A stretch of DNA of 64,000 nucleotides from positions 62,001-126,000 of the forward strand of contig NZ_JASDCF010000001.1 of assembly GCF_030408035.1 (NCBI RefSeq), read 5' to 3'. Below the pieces are notes generated by a model. The model was not told where the DNA came from and ran no database searches. It worked only from the letters and a program-made list of their open reading frames with translations. Positions 29,738 through 36,852 of this stretch are shown piece by piece; the first letter of the stretch is position 1; every line of letters begins with the position of its first letter. The position numbers and the translations under genes were made by a program. The DNA comes from Psychrobacter sp. APC 3426. Lineage in GTDB: Bacteria > Pseudomonadota > Gammaproteobacteria > Pseudomonadales > Moraxellaceae.

Positions 29738-30609
29738 GATTAGGGTGTGTATAGAATTCAAATCAGGGGCAACCAGATAAAGACACAAGCGAGCATTACC
29801 GCCGCTGCATAGCTATCTTTGAGCTTATCATATCGCGTGGCAATGCCCCTAAAATGTTTCAATCTAGCAAAAGCGTTTTCTACCAAATGACGGCAACGAT
29901 ACAAATACCAATCTAGTGTGTCGTTACAGCTTTTAGAGTTCGACTTAACAGGTATGACTGACTGAGCACAGTGCGTGAAGATACACTCTCTAATATCGCT
30001 ACTATCGTAGCCCCTGTCTGCAATCACCGCTTTAGTCTGGTTATTAATCGTGCTAAATATCAACGCCTTTGCCATCTTAGAGTCATGTACTTGCCCACCT
30101 GACAGCTCAACATGTATAGGGTTGCCACAAGCATCGACCACTAAGTGCAGTTTGCTGCTATTACCTGCAACGCTTTTACCAATGGCCTCATCAAGATGAC
30201 TGGCTGCGCCTGTACTATGCTGATGAGCTTTGACCACGCTACCGTCTATAAATAACCATTCACTATCATAGTTTGCTGTGATTATTTTCATGAGCTTTTG
30301 CCATTTACCGGTTTTACGCCAGTAACGGTATTGATGATATATGCTAGACCAATGACCGAAATAAGAAGGTAAGTCTCGCCATGGACAGCCTACTCTTATG
30401 CGGTACAGCATGCCTTCAACGGTACGTCTTAGATTGGGCTTGTTATATATGTTAATTTGTCGCAATATAATAAATAGCTTGTGCCAAAGTTCATCGCTGA
30501 GCTTGGTGCGAGTCATAAGTGATGCCTTATTTCTTTGTTGTGGTAAACAGTAGAGTAAGGCGTTGCTTATTTTTTTCAATGGTTCCTCAATTCTATACAG
30601 CCCCTAATC
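29738..30609 (-). mobile_element. IS5-family insertion sequence, complete
   Basis: 872 bp bounded by inverted repeats of about 21 bp: GATTAGGG at each outer end, two differing bases, then TGTATAGAATT. One transposase gene fills it on the minus strand. No clear target duplication was found: TAAT lies to the left and TTAT to the right. The element sits beyond the broken end of a relaxase gene. Confidence 0.85.
29758..30516 (-). CDS. IS5-family transposase
   Basis: 252 residues from the ATG at 30516 (MTRTKLSDELWHKLF); a start 21 codons upstream is possible but its extra residues are not family-like. DDE transposase: the first Asp is in EWLFIDGSVVKAHQHS, the second in KAVIADRGYDSSDIRE, and the Glu in LVENAFARLKHFRGIATRYDK. 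GCPWRDLPSYFGHWSSIYHQYRYWRKTGKW is the typical DUF4096-type N-terminal domain of the IS427/IS1031 groups. These groups often need a frameshift between two frames; here the gene is a single open frame and looks intact. Confidence 0.92.
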   Translation of the reverse strand: MTRTKLSDELWHKLFIILRQINIYNKPNLRRTVEGMLYRIRVGCPWRDLPSYFGHWSSIYHQYRYWRKTGKWQKLMKIITANYDSEWLFIDGSVVKAHQHSTGAASHLDEAIGKSVAGNSSKLHLVVDACGNPIHVELSGGQVHDSKMAKALIFSTINNQTKAVIADRGYDSSDIRECIFTHCAQSVIPVKSNSKSCNDTLDWYLYRCRHLVENAFARLKHFRGIATRYDKLKDSYAAAVMLACVFIWLPLI

Positions 30610-30618
30610 TTATAGGTT

Positions 30619-30996
30619 TTAATTATACATTCTGATTCGAAAAAATTGCCTCCGATATAGTAGGGGCGGTTCAAAGTCTTGCACCAGTGCAATACGCTGC
30701 TGCTCATTGAGTTCATTCGGTAACGCCACCTCAAACTCTCTTGCTACCGTACTGTTTTTGCGTTTTTCGGCTCTCTCTACCTCATTCCAAAGCTGCTGAC
30801 GGTCAGTTGCCCAACTGGGGGCATTGGGTGGTAAAAATATCTCACTATGTATCACATCACGTTTTTTTGAATAGTCATGGTCACGCCTTTCGTGGTCGCA
30901 ATGAATTTTTGCACCGGCACGATAAGCCACAGCAGCAGTAGCAGATTGCCCTTTGCTGCGTGAAAATGTTTTGACGGATAAGTGATAGATCGCCAT
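30619..30996 (-). pseudogene. mobA/mobL-like: Truncated MobA/MobL-family relaxase (MOBQ type), N-terminal part
   Basis: 125 codons. The N-terminus AIYHLSVKTFSRSKGQSATAAVAYRAG is the start of MobA/MobL relaxases, which nick oriT and lead plasmid transfer. It continues with HCDHERRDHDYSKK, then EIFLPPNAPSWATDRQQLWNEVERAEKRKNSTVAREFEVALP. Family similarity ends near ALVQDF (about 30680); the remaining 20 residues are out of family, and a complete IS5-family element starts at 30609. Normal proteins of this type have several hundred residues, so this one cannot process transfer on its own. It is not the molybdenum cofactor gene mobA, whose fragment lies at 34705. Confidence 0.85.
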
Positions 30997-30999
30997 CTA

Positions 31000-31392
31000 C
31001 TAAACGTAACTTTTTTGAAAATCTCGAACCACTTCCATTCTTTTAACCAGTTCGGTAGTTTGTGATTTACAGTTTTTATAATGCTCTTGTTTATCAGGGT
31101 TGTTCTCTTTGATTTCTCTTTGCTCAGTAGCTTGCTCAGTAAGAATAATAGCCTCTATCAAAGCATCGAACTCTTCATCAGAAAAGTCATTAAAGAAATG
31201 TGTGTCAGGTGATTCTACTTTTGCTCTCAAAGCAAGAAATGAAACGTTATAAGCACCTTTTTCTTTGTTGCTATTCTCACTATTAGCATGGTAGTTCTGT
31301 GCAGCTAACATCAATCCATTTGTCATTAGACTACGATGGTATTCTGTAAAATCTAAGACATCGCCGTCTGTATATTCGTAAATAGGGTGCAT
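31000..31392 (-). CDS. Mobilisation-region hypothetical protein
   Basis: 130 residues from the ATG at 31392, preceded by AAGGAC 6 nt away; a longer upstream frame would run into the oriT-like hairpin. The protein is acidic and polar (MHPIYEYTDGDVLDFTEYHR at the start) with a helical C-terminal half that may form a coiled coil (TEQATEQREIKENNPDKQEH and onward). No domain is recognised. Its stop is 3 bp before the relaxase start, so the two are translationally coupled. Its place between a likely oriT and the relaxase suggests a mobilisation accessory role. Confidence 0.65.
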   Translation of the reverse strand: MHPIYEYTDGDVLDFTEYHRSLMTNGLMLAAQNYHANSENSNKEKGAYNVSFLALRAKVESPDTHFFNDFSDEEFDALIEAIILTEQATEQREIKENNPDKQEHYKNCKSQTTELVKRMEVVRDFQKSYV

Positions 31393-31419
31393 CAAATAGT
31401 CCTTATTTTTGATAGGTTT

Positions 31420-31480
31420 GGGGGGTACAGGGGGCTTTGCCCCTTGTCGCACTTGCAAGAGGTCTATTGTGCTTAAAAAC
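31420..31480 (-). other. Candidate oriT of a MOBQ-type plasmid
   Basis: On the minus strand, CAAGTGCGACAAGGGG (31456 down to 31441) resembles the nick region of MOBQ origins (TAAGTGCGCCCT in RSF1010-like plasmids). It is followed by a GGGGCAAAGCCCC hairpin (31431-31443). The site lies just upstream of the small mobilisation gene and the relaxase fragment, where such an origin is expected. The nick position is inferred. Confidence 0.5.
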
Positions 31481-31591
31481 GTTTGTGTTCACCTAAATCT
31501 AAGTTAGCCAAACTTACTTTGAGGTCATTTAACAACTCATCAGTTGGTATCTCCATACTAAAAGACGATGTTTCATAGAGAGACCTATATG

Positions 31592-32322
31592 GAGACCATC
31601 CCGAATTCTGTGTAACTGCCCTTTAGATTAAATGCTTACTGATACGATCATCAAACATAATCATAAAGCGATTTAAAGCAGACGTCCAGTTACGGATTGG
31701 TATCGACCACTTTTTAGAGGCCTGCTGGGTTGCCAGATATACTACCTTGAATGCTGCCTGATCAGAGGGAAACACCTTACGCTTATTCACCGCCGTACGA
31801 ATCACACTGTTTAGCGACTCGATAGCATTGGTGGTATAAATCGCTTTTCTGATGTCTTTAGGATAACCAAAGAACACCGTTAAGCCCTCCCAGTTATTGC
31901 GCCAAGACTTGATGACATGCGGGTACTCTTTACCCCATACTTCATCAAAGTGCTCAAGGTTGGCCTCTGCCATCTCAAGCGTATCAGCACCGTAGATGGC
32001 CTTTAAATCAGCTGCTACGGCCTTCTTGTCCGTCCAAGGTACGAACTTCATCGAATAGCGCACCATATGCACGATACACAGCTGAACCTGAGCGTTAGGG
32101 TAGACCGTATTAATGGCATCAGGGAAGCCTTTTAGGCCGTCTACACAGGCAATAAGAATATCTTGAACCCCGCGGTTTTGTAGCTCAGTGAGAACACCAA
32201 GCCAGAATTTAGCGCCCTCGTTCTCTGATAGCCACATGCCAAGCAGCTCTTTTTTACCATCAAGAGCAACGCCTAAGGCCAGATAGATAGCTTTGTTGAT
32301 GATCTGCTTGTCCTGACGAACA
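31592..32322 (-). mobile_element. Remnant of an IS256-family element
   Basis: The 3' end is intact: the transposase stop at 31623 is followed by an inverted repeat-like end reading GGCAGTTACACAG then AATTCGGGATGGTCTC (31620 down to 31592). The 5' end is missing, because an IS3-type orfB begins at about 32322 in the opposite direction. Some 150 codons of transposase and the other terminal repeat are lost. Confidence 0.8.
31623..32322 (-). pseudogene. IS256-family (Mutator type) transposase, N-terminally truncated
   Basis: About 232 family-like codons remain of the usual 400. The similarity begins at VRQDKQIINKAIYLALGVALDG and continues with LSENEGAKFWLGVLTELQNRGVQDI, the second catalytic aspartate in ACVDGLKGFPDAI, LCIVHMVRYSMKFV, and the catalytic glutamate in IYTTNAIESLNSVIR. 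The first catalytic aspartate lies in the lost N-terminal part. The open frame runs on to 32408, but those residues are antisense to the neighbouring IS3 orfB and not transposase. Non-functional. Confidence 0.88.
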
Positions 32323-33071
32323 GCGAGATTAAACGCATCTGGCAGGACAGTAAATGCCGTTACGGTGTTCGTAAAGTCTGGCAGCAGATGAAGGCAGATG
32401 GTATTCATGTGGCTCGTTGTACGGTAGAGCGTTTAATGAAGCAGTATGGTATGCAAGGCATCTGGCGCGGTAAGGGCAAGATCACCACCAATAGCCGTGA
32501 TGACCAAAAATGCGCTGATGACCTGATTAATCGTAATTTTAATGCCCATCGTCCTAATCAGCTATGGGTAGCTGACTTCACCTATATAAAAACAACTAGC
32601 GGCTGGGTATATACCGCTTTTATTATTGACGTGTTTGCCCGTAGCATTGTCGGTTGGAAAGTATCTAATCGCATGAACACGGATATAGTTATGGCTGCGC
32701 TAAATCAGGCGATAGCAGACAGGAACAACCCTAAGGATGTCATTCATCACAGTGATCGAGGGGTTCAGTACTTATCCATTCGCTATACTGACAAAATGTG
32801 TGACTCTGGTATCATCGCTTCTGTCGGCACGACTGGTGATTCATACGATAATGCACTGGCTGAAACGGTCAATGGACTCTATAAATCTGAGGTAATTGAC
32901 TATTTAAAGGAGAACTGGACTGGTATCAATGATGTTGAACTGGCAACCCTTGAATGGGTGGACTGGTTTAATAAAATACGACTGCATAGCACGATTGGTT
33001 ATGTGTCACCCTTTGAGTTTGAAAAGCGGTATTACGATAATTTAACCCTGTCAGGCATTGAGCTATGCTGA
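32322..33071 (+). pseudogene. IS3-family orfB transposase, first copy, truncated at both ends
   Basis: Family similarity starts in frame at 32322 with SEIKRIWQDSKCRYGVRKVW, upstream of the first ATG (32388), so the native start and orfA are lost at the junction with the IS256 remnant. The HTH_21 region (VARCTVERLMKQYGMQGI) and the rve integrase core follow, with catalytic residues Asp in WVADFTYIK, Asp in HHSDRGVQYLS and Glu in NALAETVNGLYKSEV. The C-terminus is cut where the next IS3 element begins (about 33059), and the stop codon belongs to that element. The catalytic core is intact, but the element lacks orfA and its left end. Confidence 0.85.
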
Positions 33072-33123
33072 AGAAACCGTAGAAATAAACTTGGTAAGCT
33101 AACGACTTGATGAGGAGTTTACC

Positions 33124-33420
33124 ATGACCAAGAAAACCAGAACTTATAGCACAGAATTTAAAGCAGAAGCCGTTAAGAAGATAGCAGACAATAATGGCAA
33201 CATTTCAGCTACCGCAAAGCAGCTTGGCATAGCGATGCAAACGTTATCTAACTGGCAGAACAAAGCCAATCAAGGCAAGCTTTTAGGAACTGAGCAGTAT
33301 GTCCCTGAGCTTATGGCAGCTATTCAGGAGATAAAGCAACTCAAGCGGCAGCTTAAAGTGGCTGAAGAGGAACGAGAGATACTAAAAAAGGCCACGGCGT
33401 ACTTCGCGAAGCACAGTTGA
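33124..33420 (+). CDS. IS3-family transposase OrfA
   Basis: 98 residues. N-terminal helix-turn-helix (FKAEAVKKIADNNGNISATAKQLGIAMQTLSNW) of the HTH_8/IS3_1 type for terminal-repeat binding, followed by a leucine-zipper helix (IQEIKQLKRQLKVAEEEREILKKA). GAGGAG-like sequence precedes the ATG. A6G at 33384-33390, near the end of the gene, is the expected slippery site for -1 frameshifting into orfB, giving the OrfAB transposase. Confidence 0.93.
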   Translation: MTKKTRTYSTEFKAEAVKKIADNNGNISATAKQLGIAMQTLSNWQNKANQGKLLGTEQYVPELMAAIQEIKQLKRQLKVAEEEREILKKATAYFAKHS

Positions 33421-34289
33421 TGAAGTACGTCTTTATCAAAGACAACCAGCACCTTTTTAGTATTACCTGCATGTGTCGTGTATTAAACGTAAAACCATCA
33501 AGCTACTACGACTGGATAAATCGTGAGATTAGTGAACAGCAGATACACCGTAACTACTGTGAGCTATTAGTTAAAGCGGCTCACAGTGAAACTAAAGAAC
33601 GTTATGGTGTTGATCGACTACATGCCTACCTAAGTGCGCAAGGGTATGCTATCAGCCAATATATGATTAGAAGCGTTAAAGAAGAGCATGGCATCAAATG
33701 CCGTCGTCACAAACGTTTTAAAGTCACTACCAACTCCAATCATAACAAGCTTGTTTATCCAAACATGCTGGAGCAGCAGTTCGATGCTAAGTGCCCCAAT
33801 GAGTCTTGGGTCAGTGACATCACTTATATCTGGACTGCTGAGGGTTGGCTATACCTAGCAGGTGTTAAAGATCTCTACACCAAAGAGCTGGTTGGCTACG
33901 CTATCAATAAGCGCATGACCGCCGATTTAGTCTGTCATGCATTGAATATGGCAATTAAGAATAAACGACCCAGCCAAGGACTGATTGTGCATTCTGACAG
34001 AGGCAGCCAGTATTGCAGTCATGCCTATCACAAAATCATCAAGCAGCATCATTTTAAAGGCTCAATGAGTGGTAAAGGTAATTGCTTTGACAATGCGCCA
34101 ATAGAGAGTTTCTTGGGCATATTGAAGAATGAGCTTGTATACCATCAGGACTATAAAACAAGGTTTACAGCGACCAATGAGATCACACAATATATCGAGC
34201 TGTATTACAACCAAACTAGGATTCAAAAGGGTTTAGGCTATCGATCGCCAAGGCAGGTGTGGTTTGACTTTTACCGTCAGGCTGCGTAA
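33420..34289 (+). CDS. IS3-family transposase OrfB
   Basis: 289 residues from ATG 33420, which overlaps the orfA stop. It carries the HTH_21 segment (ERYGVDRLHAYLSAQGYAIS) and the integrase core with the DDE triad: Asp in SWVSDITYIWT, Asp in IVHSDRGSQYCS and Glu in NAPIESFLGILKNEL. The C-terminal GLGYRSPRQVWFDF is typical. It is likely made mostly as an OrfAB fusion through the A6G run upstream. The gene is intact. It differs clearly from the neighbouring orfB fragment at 32322, so two different IS3-type elements lie side by side. Confidence 0.94.
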   Translation: MKYVFIKDNQHLFSITCMCRVLNVKPSSYYDWINREISEQQIHRNYCELLVKAAHSETKERYGVDRLHAYLSAQGYAISQYMIRSVKEEHGIKCRRHKRFKVTTNSNHNKLVYPNMLEQQFDAKCPNESWVSDITYIWTAEGWLYLAGVKDLYTKELVGYAINKRMTADLVCHALNMAIKNKRPSQGLIVHSDRGSQYCSHAYHKIIKQHHFKGSMSGKGNCFDNAPIESFLGILKNELVYHQDYKTRFTATNEITQYIELYYNQTRIQKGLGYRSPRQVWFDFYRQAA

Positions 34290-34362
34290 CTAAAATCTCC
34301 CAAGTTTAACTGTACGGATTTGACGGCAGGGGTCAACCGCTCGAAGGGTTGGCTTTTCAGAC

Positions 34363-34566
34363 ATGAGAGATAAAGTAGAAACCGTTACCTATCCCTCTTG
34401 GCAGCAAACATATCCAAAAGTATGTCAAGAATATAGCAACGGCGCGACATTTGTATTACCTCAATCACGACAAATTGCCCATAAACACATACCTATGTCT
34501 AATGACAGCCCTATGGCAGCAACCGTTGATACATTTTTAAGAGAGTTTGGACGGCAAAGTGTTTAG
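34363..34566 (+). CDS. Hypothetical small protein, possibly a gene remnant
   Basis: 67 codons, 28 bp beyond the IS3 right end. The composition is protein-like (TVTYPSWQQTYPKVCQE, then IAHKHIPMSNDSP and TFLREFGRQSV), but no family is recognised. There is no good ribosome-binding site, and the frame starts close to an IS end, so it may be the tail of a gene broken by the insertion. The stretch from 34567 to 34704 holds nothing recognisable. Confidence 0.3.
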   Translation: MRDKVETVTYPSWQQTYPKVCQEYSNGATFVLPQSRQIAHKHIPMSNDSPMAATVDTFLREFGRQSV

Positions 34567-34704
34567 TGCTATGTACTGAAGAGTGAATGGACTATGCCGA
34601 AAATGATGGCTTAAGCTCAACTGTGCAGCATCCAAACAAACTAGCACCATTTAAATAATGTTCCGGCGTAAATAGAGGAGTCAGTTTAGAGAATACTTAA
34701 TAAT

Positions 34705-34839
34705 TCAATCACCTGTCGGTAAGATAAGCTCAGCTTTTGGCGTTCCCATACGTTTGGATGCGCCGCCTGCCAAAATCACAATGCCTGCTAAGCGATTGAA
34801 TCTGTTTACTTCGATTAAGCTATTCCCAACTTCAACCAT
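34705..34839 (-). pseudogene. mobA: Truncated MobA-like molybdenum cofactor guanylyltransferase
   Basis: 44 codons plus stop. The reading AGIVILAGGASKRMGTPKAEL is the nucleotide-binding loop (LAGGxSxRMGxxK) at the start of MobA/MocA nucleotidyltransferases, which attach GMP or CMP to molybdopterin. The gene follows moaB closely on the same strand (its ATG is 4 bp beyond the moaB stop). It stops after about 44 of roughly 200 expected residues, and what follows is unrelated sequence leading to the IS cluster. The rest of the gene is missing. Whether the enzyme was MobA or MocA cannot be decided from the fragment, but TorA needs the MobA product. Confidence 0.75.
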
Positions 34840-34842
34840 GAA

Positions 34843-35373
34843 TTACTCATGACCCGGGTTGGTACGCATAAAATGTGGCACAAAATTACACGGACGTGTA
34901 CGGCTATCGAGCTGCTCTTGTAAGATACCTTCCCAAGCAGTGCGGCAAGCACCTGATGAGCCGGGTAAGCAAAAAATGCCTGTACCATTTGCCATACCAG
35001 CGACGGCGCGAGATTGAATCGTCGACATGCCGATATCGTCTTTTGAAATTAAGCGGAACATCTCACCAAAACCATCAACTGACTTATCAAATAATACGCC
35101 AACTGCTTCTGGCATGCTGTCACGGATATAAAAACCCGTACCGCCCGTGGTGATAACTGCGTGCACATCAGGGTCAGCAATCCAGCCACTGATGACGGCT
35201 CTGATTTTATAAATGTCATCAATGATCAACTGACGATCCGCCAGTTGGTGCCCTGCTGCGGTCAGTTGGTCGACCAAATACTGCCCTGAGGTATCTTCTG
35301 CAAGAGTACGACTGTCAGAAACCGTTAAGATGGCAATATTAAGCGGGGTAAAGGGTGCTTGCAGTTTACTCAT
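34843..35373 (-). CDS. moaB: Molybdopterin adenylyltransferase-like protein MoaB/MogA
   Basis: 176 residues. The family activates molybdopterin by adenylation before molybdenum insertion. Signatures are IAILTVSDSRTLAEDTSGQ at the N-terminus and the GG-loop VITTGGTGFYIRDSMPEAV, followed by DKSVDGFGEMFR and the terminal GSSGACRTAWEGIL. The length fits MoaB better than MogA. AAGGA lies 6 nt before the ATG. It is part of a minus-strand cofactor cluster, 67 bp after moaA, with the mobA remnant overlapping its end. Confidence 0.94.
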   Translation of the reverse strand: MSKLQAPFTPLNIAILTVSDSRTLAEDTSGQYLVDQLTAAGHQLADRQLIIDDIYKIRAVISGWIADPDVHAVITTGGTGFYIRDSMPEAVGVLFDKSVDGFGEMFRLISKDDIGMSTIQSRAVAGMANGTGIFCLPGSSGACRTAWEGILQEQLDSRTRPCNFVPHFMRTNPGHE

Positions 35374-35440
35374 GAATAATCCTTAATAACTATGCTTGTT
35401 ATAAAAAATGAAAAATTTGATTATTAATATATGGTTGATT

Positions 35441-36565
35441 CTATCCGCCAATCATCGACAAATTATTCATCATGCCGCTGTTAGACTCATGAAGGTGATG
35501 ATGCTCAGGTTTGATTGGCATAAAGCTATGTAGGGTGTTCACAAGCCCTGCAACATCGTCTTGCTCTAGGTGCTGACGAATATCGTAGTTACCTTGGTCA
35601 AATAAACACAGATGTACCTTACCTTGACTGCTGACCCGCAAACGATTGCAGCTATCACAAAAATGAGCAGCGTAAGGGGCAATCATACCGATACGACCTT
35701 TATAATCTGGATGGCTATATTCTATCGCTGGACCATCGTTGCTGCCACGTACATGGGTTTGCCAGCCATTTTTTAATAAATAATTGGTAATAATGTCTGA
35801 CTGTGCATGCTGCGCAAAAAATAAGTCGCTGTTGTCACTGGTCTGCATAAATTCAATAAATCTATAGGTAACGGCTCTGTCTTTGATATATTCAATAGCA
35901 TTCATCAGATTTTCAAAGGCGGTCTCTGCCATTAATATACTGTTTATCTTTAGCTTAATGTCTGTGGTCGCAAGTAAAGTATCCATATCCGCTAAGAGCT
36001 GCGGCAACATATCAAAACCGGTCATCTTATGGAAAGTCGCCGCATTAAAGCTGTCCATACTGATATTGAGTTGATTCAGTCCAGCCGTATGCCAAGCTGC
36101 TAAATGCTTACCAAGTTTATAACCATTACTGGTCATGGCAACGGTTTCAATGCCTTTGGTGTTTTTGACGGTTTTAATAATTTCTACCACATCACGGCGT
36201 ATTGAGGGTTCACCGCCTGTAATCCTGACTTTTTTGGTGCCAACTTCGGCAAATCCGCGGATTAACGTAGCAATTTCAGTGACACTCAGCTCATTTTGCG
36301 GAGGCTTGCCTTGATAGCCATCTGGCAGGCAGTACTCGCAGCGGAAATTACAGAAGTCGGTAATGGATAGACGCAAGTAAGTCAGACGTCGTGCAAAACC
36401 ATCTGTCAGTGGTTGATGGCTAGTATTAATAGGAAGGGACGAATCAAGGGGCAGATTATCAACAGTGGCATCGATGATAGAAAGTTTTTTACCGTCATGG
36501 ATAACAGATATTGCCACAGGTGAATACAGTTGTGCATTCCCTATTGTGGGGGCGTGATAGGACAT
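35441..36565 (-). CDS. moaA: GTP 3',8-cyclase MoaA (radical SAM)
   Basis: 374 residues, about 45 more than usual because of an N-terminal extension. MoaA converts GTP to 3',8-cyclo-GTP, the first step of molybdenum cofactor synthesis, together with MoaC. The radical-SAM cluster motif is CNFRCEYC in LRLSITDFCNFRCEYCLPDGY. The second iron-sulfur cluster cysteines are in AHFCDSCNRLRVSSQGKVHLCLF, and the C-terminal GG needed for activity is present (SMIGG). The start is uncertain: the first 50 residues precede the conserved part. MoaC, MoaD and MoaE are not in the window. Confidence 0.96.
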   Translation of the reverse strand: MSYHAPTIGNAQLYSPVAISVIHDGKKLSIIDATVDNLPLDSSLPINTSHQPLTDGFARRLTYLRLSITDFCNFRCEYCLPDGYQGKPPQNELSVTEIATLIRGFAEVGTKKVRITGGEPSIRRDVVEIIKTVKNTKGIETVAMTSNGYKLGKHLAAWHTAGLNQLNISMDSFNAATFHKMTGFDMLPQLLADMDTLLATTDIKLKINSILMAETAFENLMNAIEYIKDRAVTYRFIEFMQTSDNSDLFFAQHAQSDIITNYLLKNGWQTHVRGSNDGPAIEYSHPDYKGRIGMIAPYAAHFCDSCNRLRVSSQGKVHLCLFDQGNYDIRQHLEQDDVAGLVNTLHSFMPIKPEHHHLHESNSGMMNNLSMIGG

Positions 36566-36852
36566 AATGTATTACCGTTAGTTTTGAATATGTTGTGGAC
36601 TTTTAAGCGTTGCCTCAGGTTATGAATCAATATTTTTTATTATTTAAAACTTGTTATGATGAATAGTCATTGTAACAAACTAACGTTAGATAGCTAGTAA
36701 CCCTACAAGTCTTATATCTAACACTAAAACAGTTGATATTAAGACTTATAGGGATAAGCAGCGGAAAGTTGATTTAACTGCTTTCTCTAGTTGACTGCGT
36801 TACTAGTTTCATATTTGACAAGCTATACTATAGACAAGGAAGAGAAGGAAAG
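36566..36852. other. Intergenic region between moeA and moaA
   Basis: 287 bp. It holds an imperfect dyad: CCCTACAAGTCTT at 36701-36713 and AAGACTTATAGGG at 36741-36753 (27-nt gap, one mismatch). No T-run follows, so it is more likely a protein site or RNA hairpin than a terminator. Nothing resembling the Moco riboswitch was recognised. Confidence 0.4.

Larger units (their letters stand above)
33059..34335 (+). mobile_element. Complete IS3-family insertion sequence
   Basis: 1277 bp. The left end starts TGAGCTATGCTGAAG and the reversed right end starts TGACCCCTGCCGTCAAA. Over 36 positions about 24 match, including CCGTA and TAAACTTGG. orfA and orfB are intact with a shift-prone run. No target duplication is visible. 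The element is inserted at the end of an older IS3 orfB. Confidence 0.8.

Noticed and set aside
34363-34566. Remainder of the truncated mobA
   Set aside because: It lies on the opposite strand and shows no nucleotidyltransferase features.
24672-34840. A complete integrative element bounded by att sites
   Set aside because: Only one att-like scar was found and no integrase; the right boundary at mobA shows no tRNA or repeat, so only a composite mobile region is claimed.
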